A DNA stretch of 41,497 bases. Source: Fluviicola sp. (GTDB lineage Bacteria > Bacteroidota > Bacteroidia > Flavobacteriales_D > Crocinitomicaceae). The first letter of the stretch is position 1, and every line of letters starts with the position of its first letter. Below, piece after piece: positions 15,781 to 23,817 of this stretch. The notes below the pieces were generated by a model. The model was not told where the DNA came from. It saw only the letters and a program-made list of their open reading frames with translations, and did no database searches. The stretch covers positions 1 through 41,497 of the forward strand of contig JAIRJW010000021.1 of NCBI GenBank assembly GCA_031260455.1, in the 5' to 3' direction. The position numbers and the translations under genes were made by a program.

Positions 15781-16890
15781 TTAATTCAGAACAATCTTCG
15801 AAGTCTTTGCCCCGATCCGAATCAGGTAAATTCCTTTTTTAACTGAATTGAAGTTCAATTCCGTCACACCTTGTGAAATGCGTTCTTCGAAAACCAGTGC
15901 TCCATTCAAATCAACCAATTGAACTGCTCCGGCAAAATTACTGGTTACTTTCAACATTCCGTTTGAAGGATTCGGGCTGATCTGGAATAACTGCTCCGAA
16001 GCTTCTGCAACATCCAGCGTAGAAGGATTTGGATGATTCCATTTGCTCAAAAATTTCCACACTTCAATCATCTCATCAATATCACTCACCGGTTTATACA
16101 AATAAACATGTCCGGCACCGTTAAATCTCCACAATTCCAACGAACCTGCCAGGTCACAGTTATCATACACAAAGCGGTCAATAGTGATGGTATCTGTACC
16201 AGTATCAGGAAGCCTGGTAGAATCCGCTGTAGCCGCACAACCGTGAACCCCTCTCCAGAAATCAATTGTTTGCGGAACCAAACTCAGGGAAGGCAACGCC
16301 GTTCCATTGTATGGAACCGTTCCGTCAGCTGTTCCATGCAGGTGGATAACCGGAGTTTTGTATGCCGGAACACAGGAGCTGATATCCGAAGTTGCCATCG
16401 TTCCCGACATAGCACCGATAGCAGCAATCCGTTGATTCATGGCACAAGCCATGTGATGAGACATAATGGATCCCATAGAAAACCCTGCGGCGTAAACACG
16501 TGCAGGATTCACATTGAAATCTGTTAAACCGCGGTTGATCAGCGCATGCATAAAACCCAGATCATCTGCCGTGCTTCCCAATAAGGTTCCGTTATTCCAT
16601 GCCGACATTCCGAAACTGTTATTCAGGGCCTGCGGATAAACGGCAATGACCCTCGCTGTATCGGCAATATTATTGAATCCGGCTGCAACCATATCCGAAT
16701 TTGTTCCTCCCAAACCATGCATGATGATAATCATATCCGGGCTTTCCGTCTGAGGATTGAATCCTGCTGGGATATACAATTTGTAAGACCTGCTGACTCC
16801 GTTGATCGTAACAGTTTCATCGGTAAGCTGGCCGAAAACCGTAGCAATGCTCAATCCCCAAAGGGATAATAGTGTAAAGATTTTGTTCAT
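15781..16890 (-). CDS. Secreted PHB-depolymerase/feruloyl-esterase-type alpha/beta hydrolase with T9SS sorting tail
   Basis: A 369-residue exported enzyme. A signal peptide ends VFGQ at about residue 21. The alpha/beta hydrolase part has the oxyanion segment IIMHGLGG (about 55-62) and the nucleophile elbow GFSMG with S138; D189 (HGTADGTVP) and H261 (NGAGHVY) complete a likely catalytic triad. This pattern fits the LpqC/PHB-depolymerase family, which cleaves polyester or feruloyl ester bonds. The last 70 residues (ISPNPSNGMLKV onward, ending KTSKIVLN) are a type A T9SS C-terminal sorting domain, so the enzyme should be secreted across the outer membrane. The true substrate is unknown. Confidence 0.88.
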   Translation of the reverse strand: MNKIFTLLSLWGLSIATVFGQLTDETVTINGVSRSYKLYIPAGFNPQTESPDMIIIMHGLGGTNSDMVAAGFNNIADTARVIAVYPQALNNSFGMSAWNNGTLLGSTADDLGFMHALINRGLTDFNVNPARVYAAGFSMGSIMSHHMACAMNQRIAAIGAMSGTMATSDISSCVPAYKTPVIHLHGTADGTVPYNGTALPSLSLVPQTIDFWRGVHGCAATADSTRLPDTGTDTITIDRFVYDNCDLAGSLELWRFNGAGHVYLYKPVSDIDEMIEVWKFLSKWNHPNPSTLDVAEASEQLFQISPNPSNGMLKVTSNFAGAVQLVDLNGALVFEERISQGVTELNFNSVKKGIYLIRIGAKTSKIVLN

Positions 16891-16954
16891 AGTAGATTTA
16901 ATTTATCCAAAAATAAATTTTTTAATTTAGTATCAATCAAAAATTTTATAATCT

Positions 16955-17401
16955 GTGTTAAAATTCTCATCTTTTTCATGCATATTACTACTCCTTTCAT
17001 GCACAATTTCTGCCAGGCAGGAAAATCTTCTGAACAAACAACTTTCGAAGTATATCAAGGCACACAACGAAAAAAATGCACTGGAATATGCCGGTTTGAC
17101 TCATCCGCTTGTTGTAAAATATTACTCTTCGCTTGGAAATTCCAGCTTTATTACCCATTTTAGTAATCAAACAGGAGAAAACAACACGTTTTTTTACAAT
17201 CCTCTATTCCGTGAAATGAAAAGCGAGGGAAACTGGATTGAGCGAAAATACACAGTTTACAAGGAATCGGGCGAAGAAAAAAACAAAAATTATGAGATCT
17301 ACGCTGTTTCTTCGGATGGAGGTGAAAATTGGTTTTTTCTGGATGAAGATGATTATTTTAAACAAAAAATTCCGCTAAAAAGACGGCTTTTTTCAAAATA
17401 G
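16955..17401 (+). CDS. Exported hypothetical protein (148 aa)
   Basis: Starts with GTG at 16955; no ATG fits the frame before the signal peptide. The N-terminus LKFSSFSCILLLLSCTISAR is a signal peptide, possibly a lipoprotein one (LLSC). The mature part (about 125 residues) contains IKAHNEKNALEYAGLTHPLVV and SSDGGENWFFLDEDDYF, resembling an NTF2/SnoaL-like cone, but I cannot assign a family. It ends 3 bp before the start of the barrel gene at 17405, so the two probably share an operon. It diverges from the esterase gene with a 64-bp spacer. Confidence 0.55.
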   Translation: MLKFSSFSCILLLLSCTISARQENLLNKQLSKYIKAHNEKNALEYAGLTHPLVVKYYSSLGNSSFITHFSNQTGENNTFFYNPLFREMKSEGNWIERKYTVYKESGEEKNKNYEIYAVSSDGGENWFFLDEDDYFKQKIPLKRRLFSK

Positions 17402-17404
17402 CAT

Positions 17405-18232
17405 ATGAAATACCTTTTACTACTTCTACTATTATTCACGCATACTGCTTTTCTTTCCTTTAGCCAGGGATGGAATCCGGTTGGAGCGCGGTCTGTTTCT
17501 CTTGCAAATACAAGTGTCTGCCTGAACGATGTTTGGGCTTATCACCATAACCCGGGAGCAACTGCTTCTATTCAGGAAATCTCAATTGGAACATACTATG
17601 AATCCCGGTTTCTCACCAAGGAACTTCAGACGCAAGCTTTGGCATTGGCCATCCCATTGAAAGTCGGGGTGATTTCTGCAGGAGCGCAGTTTTTCGGTTA
17701 CGAGCAATTCCGCAATATCCGAACAGGACTGGGATACAGTATGAAGTTCACGGATTTCCTTCAGGTCGGAATCCAGGGAAATATCCAGACTTTGAGGCTG
17801 GGCGGAAATTATGGTTCAACTACCAGCGGGACTGTTGAAGCGGGGCTTCTTGCGAAAATTTCCGAAAAATGGAGTATCGGGATTTCGGTGATGAACATCG
17901 GCAGGCAACGGATCAATCCGCTCAGTGACTGGTTTGTAACCGTTCTCCGGGCTGGTTGCCAGTACAAACCATCTAAAAAGGTCTCTATCCTGGCAGAAGT
18001 CGAAAAACAAGTCATCACTAAAATTTCGTTCAGGGGAGCAGTGGAATACCAACCGGCAAAATCGTTTTTCATTCGACTGGGAGCTCAGAGCGCACCGATA
18101 GAATTCGCACTTGGTTTCGGCTACAGGATTTCCGGGTTTTCTATTGATCTCGGTTCAAAATACCATCAAACATTGGGCTGGACACCTCATTTCGGATTGA
18201 ATTACCAATTCAGAAAGCATGAAAAAGATTAA
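17405..18232 (+). CDS. PorV/PorQ-like outer-membrane beta-barrel protein
   Basis: A 275-residue protein with a signal peptide (MKYLLLLLLLFTHTAFLSFS). GWNPVGARSVSLANTSVCLNDVWAYHHNPG follows in part, the N-terminal plug pattern seen in the PorV/PorQ branch of the FadL-like barrels. Alternating hydrophobic strands follow to an aromatic C-terminus (FGLNYQFRK). PorV-like proteins of Bacteroidota are outer-membrane, some T9SS-associated. This one is shorter than PorV proper (about 380). It overlaps the next gene by 14 bp, which suggests tight co-expression with the helix-hairpin-helix barrel protein. A specific T9SS role is not shown. Confidence 0.65.
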   Translation: MKYLLLLLLLFTHTAFLSFSQGWNPVGARSVSLANTSVCLNDVWAYHHNPGATASIQEISIGTYYESRFLTKELQTQALALAIPLKVGVISAGAQFFGYEQFRNIRTGLGYSMKFTDFLQVGIQGNIQTLRLGGNYGSTTSGTVEAGLLAKISEKWSIGISVMNIGRQRINPLSDWFVTVLRAGCQYKPSKKVSILAEVEKQVITKISFRGAVEYQPAKSFFIRLGAQSAPIEFALGFGYRISGFSIDLGSKYHQTLGWTPHFGLNYQFRKHEKD

Positions 18233-20291
18233 GGCTTTACTTGTTTTTTCTACTGCTTTCGCCTGTTGGTCTTTTAGTCAGGAACGAAACGAAATCATCC
18301 AGCAACGGATAGAATTCATCGCGGAGCAGGCGGAATCCGAAGAACCGGACCTGACGAATATTTTCGACCAGCTCAATTACTTCTTTGACAATCCGGTCAA
18401 CCTCAATAATACGAATCCGGATGAACTGCGCTCACTGGGGCTTCTAACGGAAGTTCAAATCACGGATGCATTGCTGCACATCGAACGTTTCGGAAAATTT
18501 ATCAGCATTTATGAACTTCAATCACTGAAATACTGGGATCTGAACACCATTTACCTCGTTTTGCCCTTTATTCGGGTAGATGACCGACTGGACAACGTTC
18601 GTCTGAACTTCAAAGATGCCATCAAAAACGGAAAAGTCGAATGGTTTTTGAGATATCAACGCACTCCGGAGCGAAAAAAGGGCTACAATGCCGTTTCGGA
18701 CTCTGTTCTTAACAATTCAAACGGGTACTATCACGGAAACGCGGATAAATACTACACACGTGTGCGTTACACATATCGAACCAACATCAGCATGGGATTG
18801 ACCGCTGAAAAAGATCCGGGAGAAGAATTTTTCAAAGGTTCTCAAAAAAACGGATTTGATTTCTACTCCCTTCATGCGTTCTACAAAGGCGGAAAATACC
18901 TGCGGGCTGTTGCCGCTGGTGACTACCAGATTCAGATTGGCCAGGGGCTCAATACCTGGAGTGGTTACGCTTTTGGGAAAAGTGCAGACATTTTCTCCAC
19001 TAAAAAAGCAGCAAACCTGTTAAGGCCTTATACTTCCGTTGATGAAAACCGTTTTTTTCGCGGTGGAGCTGCCATTGTCGGGTACAAAAAATGGAATCTG
19101 CTGACGTTTTACAGCCATAAAAAAGCAGATGGTTCCGGAATTGTCGATTCTCTGGCAAACGACCTGGAATTTGTTACAACGGTTGATCTTTCCGGTTTGC
19201 ACCGAACCAACAGCGAAATTGCCAAAAAGAACCGCCTGAAAGAACAGATTATCGGAAATTACCTGAGTTACAATTCTACGCGCCTCAATGCAGGAATTGC
19301 CGTAGTTAACCAGCAATACAGCCAACCATTGCAAAGAGACACTATTCCCTACAATTTATTCGCATTCAGAGGAAAAAGTACGACTGCTGTCAGCGGAGAT
19401 TACAACTTTGTGGTCCGGAATTTCAACTTTTTCGGCGAAGTTTCCTACAGCACACACTCTAAATCCTTTGCCCAGCTCTACGGTCTGATGGCAATCCTGG
19501 ATCCGAGCGTTTCCATTTCCGTCATTTACCGCAATTATGCCAAAGGATATTACACCTTTTACAACAACGGTTTTTCGGAGGGAAGCAGTACCCAAAACGA
19601 AACAGGTTTGTTCTCAGGAATCAAACTCAAACTGGCTCCTGCCTGGTCAGTCAGTTCCTACATTGATTTCTTCAGCTTTCCCTGGCTGAAGTACCAGGTA
19701 GATGCACCTTCCAAAGGATACGAATTTTTAGTTCAGCCGACCTACAAACCGAATAAAGTGTTTGAACTCTATGGGCGTTTCCGGCAGCAAGTCCGGCAAA
19801 AGAATTCCCGCAATTCCGACGGTACAATTACTGAAATCGAAAATGTGGTTCAGAACAATTACCGTCTCAACCTTTCCTATAAAGTGCTGGAAAGTTTCAC
19901 GATTAAAAGCAGGTTAGAATACGTCACAATCAACCGGAAAAGCAGCTCTCAGGAAGGAGGATGGGCCTTCACGCAGGATTTCCTGTTCAAACCTCAAAAA
20001 CTTCCTTTTGACCTGACGCTCCGTTATGCCCTTTTTGACACCGACAGCTATGATTCCCGTATTTATACGTTTGAAAACAACGCACAATACGTTTTTTCCA
20101 TTCCAGCATATTATTACCAGGGATCACGGGTCTATGCACTCATTCGTTACACATTCCTGAAACATTTCAACTTGTGGGTCCGATACGGAATTTACTTATA
20201 TTCCAACAAAAACGTATTAAGCTCAGGTCCGGAAGAAATCAAAGGATCAAAAAAATCGGATATTACAGTTCAGTTGCGGGTCAATTTCTAA
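18219..20291 (+). CDS. Helix-hairpin-helix domain fused to a large outer-membrane beta-barrel
   Basis: A 690-residue protein with a signal peptide ending near SFSQ (residue 20). Residues about 55-118 carry a ComEA-like helix-hairpin-helix signature: NLNNTNPDELRSLG, then ITDALLHIERFGKFISIYEL. The remaining roughly 550 residues have the alternating aromatic/charged texture of an outer-membrane barrel and end KSDITVQLRVNF, with a terminal phenylalanine as expected for BAM substrates. Periplasmic HHH domains bind DNA in ComEA, so a DNA-handling role at the outer membrane is conceivable, but I infer this only from the domain. The start overlaps the PorV-like gene; the 3' end overlaps a decayed convergent gene. 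Confidence 0.7.
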   Translation: MKKIKALLVFSTAFACWSFSQERNEIIQQRIEFIAEQAESEEPDLTNIFDQLNYFFDNPVNLNNTNPDELRSLGLLTEVQITDALLHIERFGKFISIYELQSLKYWDLNTIYLVLPFIRVDDRLDNVRLNFKDAIKNGKVEWFLRYQRTPERKKGYNAVSDSVLNNSNGYYHGNADKYYTRVRYTYRTNISMGLTAEKDPGEEFFKGSQKNGFDFYSLHAFYKGGKYLRAVAAGDYQIQIGQGLNTWSGYAFGKSADIFSTKKAANLLRPYTSVDENRFFRGGAAIVGYKKWNLLTFYSHKKADGSGIVDSLANDLEFVTTVDLSGLHRTNSEIAKKNRLKEQIIGNYLSYNSTRLNAGIAVVNQQYSQPLQRDTIPYNLFAFRGKSTTAVSGDYNFVVRNFNFFGEVSYSTHSKSFAQLYGLMAILDPSVSISVIYRNYAKGYYTFYNNGFSEGSSTQNETGLFSGIKLKLAPAWSVSSYIDFFSFPWLKYQVDAPSKGYEFLVQPTYKPNKVFELYGRFRQQVRQKNSRNSDGTITEIENVVQNNYRLNLSYKVLESFTIKSRLEYVTINRKSSSQEGGWAFTQDFLFKPQKLPFDLTLRYALFDTDSYDSRIYTFENNAQYVFSIPAYYYQGSRVYALIRYTFLKHFNLWVRYGIYLYSNKNVLSSGPEEIKGSKKSDITVQLRVNF

Positions 20292-20633
20292 TCAGACAAA
20301 CATCTTCTCCTTTCTTCATGTGTTCCTTCTTAATTCCCTCAATCAAATACAGGCGACTGATTTCCTCTTTTCAGCCGGTTTCCAATAGCAAACGGAACGA
20401 CGTTGACGATATGAGCGGTTGAGTTGGTCGCAGCCTCTTTCGGCAATACCAGCTCAAACTGATGATCAAAATATCCGTTTACCTGAATCCCGCGTATGCA
20501 AGCTTTTTCGTACAAACACTAACGAATTACCTGTAGCGTTATACAATTACAGACGGGAAAAACCGGCGAACACATACATTCTGAGATTCTGAACTTGGAA
20601 TCTGACTGGGACTTCTACTTTTTCTAACGGCAT
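20281..20633 (-). pseudogene. Decayed reverse-strand gene (one stop, about two frameshifts)
   Basis: Read on the minus strand from ATG 20633, the frame begins MPLEKVEVPVRFQVQNLRMY and reaches a TAA after FAGFSRL. Readable protein continues past the stop (LYNATGNSLVFVRK), then in a second frame (GIQVNGYFDHQFELVLPKEA, IVNVVPFAIGNRL), then in a third (EEISRLYLIEGIKKEHMKKG) to a stop at 20281-20283. The pieces join in order into one protein of about 115 residues. No intact frame exists. It runs tail-to-tail into the end of the HHH-barrel gene. The family is not recognised. This occupies most of the 406-bp gap before the lipoprotein gene. Confidence 0.5.
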
Positions 20634-20697
20634 AAAAATGAACTAAATCAAAAAATAATTGTATATTTATACCGTTAACTTTTAATTACTTACCATT

Positions 20698-21240
20698 ATG
20701 AAACAAGCAATTTTAAGCATTGGAATTTTACTGGCTGTTGTTTCCTGCAAAAAGGAAACAGCAGAATCAAATTCATCTGTTCGTTCTAATCAGAACACAG
20801 AGCAAAAAATGAATATTACAGGTACCTATGGTGGAACCAAAGAGCTGTCGGAAGATGAAGCATGGCAGGCTGGATGGATAAATGGAAATCCAAATCTGTT
20901 TAATCTGGATGAATACATAGAGAAAGGTATTCCAGAATCAGAGTTCAGCACTGAAGCACGGATTAACATTATTGTTACTTTGCTGGCTGAGAATCCAAAT
21001 CATATAGCTGAAATGAAAATGGTTGATGGAATTCTGTCTTATACCATTCGCGAATTAACAACTGATGAAATGAAAGGCCTGGAAGATGGTACAGCACCAT
21101 TTCCTCTCGATATGAGACTTTGTGAAAAGGCTGGTCAGGGTGTTGGTTTTCTGAACTGTGTAAGAAAAGAAGTGGAGGCCAGAGGATGCGTAAAGGTAAC
21201 ATTTGCTAATGACAACATATATCAGACACATACCTGTTAG
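20698..21240 (+). CDS. Lipoprotein of unknown function (180 aa)
   Basis: The N-terminus MKQAILSIGILLAVVSCKKE is a lipoprotein signal with lipobox VVSC (lipid-anchored C17). The following K-K-E is typical of Bacteroidota lipoproteins. The mature part has a low-complexity linker (SNSSVRSNQNTEQ) and then a domain with GTYGGTKELSEDEAW and RELTTDEMKGLEDG. Three cysteines lie near the C-terminus (CEKAGQ, NCVRKE, RGCVKV), plus a final C as the last residue, so disulfides are likely. No family was recognised. A 12-bp-stem terminator follows. Decayed or relic sequence lies on both sides. Confidence 0.7.
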   Translation: MKQAILSIGILLAVVSCKKETAESNSSVRSNQNTEQKMNITGTYGGTKELSEDEAWQAGWINGNPNLFNLDEYIEKGIPESEFSTEARINIIVTLLAENPNHIAEMKMVDGILSYTIRELTTDEMKGLEDGTAPFPLDMRLCEKAGQGVGFLNCVRKEVEARGCVKVTFANDNIYQTHTC

Positions 21241-21264
21241 CGTTTAGCTTTTTTTGATAACTGT

Positions 21265-21296
21265 AAGCCGGATCAATTGTTGATCCGGCTTTTTTG
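21265..21296 (+). terminator. Strong terminator after the lipoprotein gene
   Basis: AAGCCGGATCAA (21265-21276), loop TTG, TTGATCCGGCTT (21280-21291), a perfect 12-bp stem followed by TTTTG. Confidence 0.92.
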
Positions 21297-21307
21297 TTCA
21301 CTGAATT

Positions 21308-21475
21308 TTATGCGGAGTATTCCAGATTCAGTATTACCTGGTTCAGATGATTGATAAACGATGGCTGATCATATTGACCTGGAACCTGGAAAATCTGCAG
21401 AATGATTTCCAATGCAGTACCATTTGGTCTTGATCCTAGATAGCCTGCACAATGCGGTGAATTGCAATCAGAATA
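21308..21475 (-). pseudogene. Possible coding relic (55 codons, no start)
   Basis: On the minus strand a frame between a TAG at 21476-21478 and a TAA at 21308-21310 reads like protein (for example GYLGSRPNGTALEIILQIFQ and INHLNQVILNLEYSA) but has no start codon. It may be the 3' end of a decayed gene. Apart from this and two terminators, I see nothing in the 369-bp gap 21241-21609. Confidence 0.3.
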
Positions 21476-21560
21476 CTACTTAAAAATCTGAAGCAAAAGA
21501 GTCCTTATATTATCTCTTGAACATTGAAAATAAATTAAGTGTGGAATAAGAAAAATGGGA

Positions 21561-21601
21561 AAACAAAAAGAGTGTGATCGTGTTTATACCTCACACTCTT
21601 T
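21561..21601 (-). terminator. Terminator of tRNA-His
   Basis: On the minus strand AAAGAGTGTGA (21601-21591), a 13-nt loop, TCACACTCTTT (21577-21567), then TTG-TTT. The perfect 11-bp stem starts 9 nt after the tRNA 3' end. Confidence 0.85.
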
Positions 21602-21609
21602 CCTGTCTG

Positions 21610-21684
21610 GGAGGGAGACGGGGTTCGAACCCGCGACCTCTGGAACCACAATCCAGCGCTCTAACCAGCTGAGCTACAACCTCC
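21610..21684 (-). tRNA. tRNA-His (anticodon GTG)
   Basis: The minus-strand sequence folds as a tRNA: D-arm start TAGCTCAG, anticodon stem CTGGA/TCCAG around loop TTGTGGT (anticodon GTG, histidine) and T-arm GCGGG-TTCGAAC-CCCGT. The 5' end has the extra G expected of tRNA-His (G-1 opposite C73). CCA is not encoded. In the acceptor stem (GGAGGTTG against CTCCCTCC) pairs 5:68 and 6:67 are T-C and T-T mismatches; the other positions pair. A terminator follows. It is the only tRNA in the window. Confidence 0.9.
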
Positions 21685-21905
21685 ATTAAGTGGGCGCAAA
21701 AATAGGTATTCTTTCCAATCTTTTTACACTTTTCATCATTTTTTTTCATTTTCACTTCACTTTTGTTTCAAACGAAACTTTTCCGGGTTCGTATATCATA
21801 GAAAATGAACAAATTCAATCACGTTCCCAGGAACTAAACGTTCTTTGTTGAAAACACATTTTTTATTTGCACATTTCAGATTCGATGAATCAATACATTT
21901 GTATT

Positions 21906-22904
21906 ATGAGCAAACATAAACTGAAAATCGGGGTATTCGGAGCTGGTCACCTGGGACGTATTCATATCCGGCTCATCCTGGAATTATCCGATTTATATGA
22001 ATTTGTCGGGTTTTACGATCCTTCCGATGAGTCCGCGGAAAAAGTCCTTTCGGAATTTAAAGTTTCCCGGTGGAATGATATGCAGGAGCTGATTAATGCC
22101 TGTGATTGTGTGGATGTTGTTGCTCCTACATTATATCACTTCGATATTGCTTCCAGAGCCATTCGTTCAAGTAAACACGTTTTCATTGAAAAACCATTGG
22201 CGGAAACAACAGAACAGGCAAAAACCTTGCTGGATTTATCCCGCGAAGCCGGAGTGATTGTTCAGGTTGGGCATGTAGAGCGCTTTAATCCTGCTTTCAG
22301 AGCTGCTGAGCCGCTGATCGTCAAGCCGATGTTTTTCGAAATTCACCGCCTGGCACAGTACAATCCACGTGGTACAGACGTTTCCGTAATCCTGGATTTG
22401 ATGATTCACGATCTGGACATCGTATTGAGTTGTGTGAATTCAACGATCAGAAGAATTTCTGCAAGCGGTGTAAGTGTCGTAAGCAAAACTCCCGATATTA
22501 CCTCTGTTCGGATTGAATTCGATAACGGATGCGTGGCGAACCTTACAGCCTCCCGCATGTCCTTAAATAACATGCGAAAAACACGGATTTTCCAAAAAAC
22601 AGGATACCTAGTGATCGATTACCTGAACCAATCAGTAGACCAGATCATGATTACTCCAAGAGACCAGGAAGCTCCCGGATTTTTTAGCTTTCAGCTCAAC
22701 GACGATGTCAATTTTTCCGCTTTAAAACCCGAAATTATCAAGTCGAACGCCATTCAGGAAGAGCTTCGTTCTTTCTACAATTCCATTGTGTACCACCAAC
22801 CGGTTATTGTTTCTATTGATGATGCATACAGGGCCTTGGATGTAGCATATCAGATCATTGATAAACTGAAATCTGCCCATCTCTCGGTTTTCGATAATAA
22901 TTAA
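21906..22904 (+). CDS. Gfo/Idh/MocA-family NAD(P)-dependent oxidoreductase
   Basis: I use ATG 21906 (MSKHKLKIGVFGAGHLG), which puts the Rossmann GAGHLG loop near residue 11-16 as the family expects; ATG 21885 is possible, while TTG 21867 is unlikely. The 332-residue protein shows HVFIEKPLAET (the family EKP motif) at about residue 96 and GHVERFNPAFRAA. Proteins of this kind oxidise or reduce sugars or related hydroxy compounds; the substrate is unknown. The following lipoprotein gene is only 34 bp away, but the -7-like box between them suggests a separate promoter. Confidence 0.85.
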   Translation: MSKHKLKIGVFGAGHLGRIHIRLILELSDLYEFVGFYDPSDESAEKVLSEFKVSRWNDMQELINACDCVDVVAPTLYHFDIASRAIRSSKHVFIEKPLAETTEQAKTLLDLSREAGVIVQVGHVERFNPAFRAAEPLIVKPMFFEIHRLAQYNPRGTDVSVILDLMIHDLDIVLSCVNSTIRRISASGVSVVSKTPDITSVRIEFDNGCVANLTASRMSLNNMRKTRIFQKTGYLVIDYLNQSVDQIMITPRDQEAPGFFSFQLNDDVNFSALKPEIIKSNAIQEELRSFYNSIVYHQPVIVSIDDAYRALDVAYQIIDKLKSAHLSVFDNN

Positions 22905-22906
22905 CG

Positions 22907-22914
22907 TAAATTTG
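22907..22914 (+). promoter_or_regulatory. Possible -7 box in a near-palindrome before the 22939 lipoprotein gene
   Basis: TAAATTTG matches TAnnTTTG and lies inside AACGTAAATTTGCGTT, a near-perfect palindrome with one mismatched pair. It is 24 bp upstream of the ATG at 22939. No clear -33 TTTG was found. Confidence 0.3.
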
Positions 22915-22938
22915 CGTTATGCAGGGATAGACTCTTCT

Positions 22939-23802
22939 ATGAAATATTTATACTTTTTTGTTCTTCTTACTTTCGGATTATCAGGTTGTGTAAAAAACAA
23001 TGCGTTACCGGTTTGGTTTGAAATTAATAACTGGACGTTGAATGCAAATCCGAATCCCAGCTCCAATCCCGGAGTATTAACGCATAATTTTACTGACGTA
23101 TGGGTATATATTGACGGAAAAATAATTGGTGTATTCGAATTGCCTTGTAAGATTCCCGTATTGGTTTCCGGTTCCTGTAAGGTAACATTGTACCCCGCAA
23201 TCCGAAATAATGGTATTTCCGCAACCAAAAAGATTTACCCGTTCATGAAAGCGTACGAGAACAACATGGAACTTGTTGCAGGAGAAACATATACGATTAA
23301 TCCAACAACGATGTATGAAGCTGCAACAGAATTCTGGGTTGAAGATTTTGAGGGGTCTGCCATTAAAATCGAAGAAGATCAGTCTGTATCCAATGCAACC
23401 TTAAACCGTGAAACAAACGGAGCAATTGGTCCCTGGGGCTCTTACGGTCATATTGCTTTGAACTCTTCCGATTCTCTTTGGGTCGGTTTGTCTACCGATG
23501 TACTGTATTTGCCGAAAAGCGGTGCAGAAGTGTATCTTGAAGTCAACTACAGAAATACCAATTCCATTCTGACTGGTCTTCTTTCCTACATTGGTGGAAG
23601 CGCTACTGATAACCCGAACATTTCCATGAATGCCCAAACCATCACTCCTACCGTGTGGAAAAAAATCTATATTGATCTCAAAGACATTGTTTCCAATACC
23701 CCTAATTCAATATATTACAGGCCGTATTTCCGGGTTCTTTTGGATTCGGGGCTGAGTTCGAGTGACGTTTACATTGATAATATCAAAGTTGTACACTTCT
23801 AG
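22939..23802 (+). CDS. Lipoprotein of unknown function (287 aa)
   Basis: The start is ATG 22939, because MKYLYFFVLLTFGLSGC is a full lipoprotein signal with lipobox LSGC (C17); the open frame extends upstream only from a TTG. The mature part contains WVYIDGKIIGVFELPCKIPV and later a beta-rich region (YLPKSGAEVYLEVNYRN, VLLDSGLSSSDVYIDNIKV) that resembles a jelly-roll or carbohydrate-binding-type sandwich at its C-terminus. No enzyme motif is seen. It sits 15 bp before the WcaJ-type transferase gene, in the same direction, possibly in one operon. Confidence 0.7.
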   Translation: MKYLYFFVLLTFGLSGCVKNNALPVWFEINNWTLNANPNPSSNPGVLTHNFTDVWVYIDGKIIGVFELPCKIPVLVSGSCKVTLYPAIRNNGISATKKIYPFMKAYENNMELVAGETYTINPTTMYEAATEFWVEDFEGSAIKIEEDQSVSNATLNRETNGAIGPWGSYGHIALNSSDSLWVGLSTDVLYLPKSGAEVYLEVNYRNTNSILTGLLSYIGGSATDNPNISMNAQTITPTVWKKIYIDLKDIVSNTPNSIYYRPYFRVLLDSGLSSSDVYIDNIKVVHF

Positions 23803-23817
23803 AAAGAATCGGTTGTA

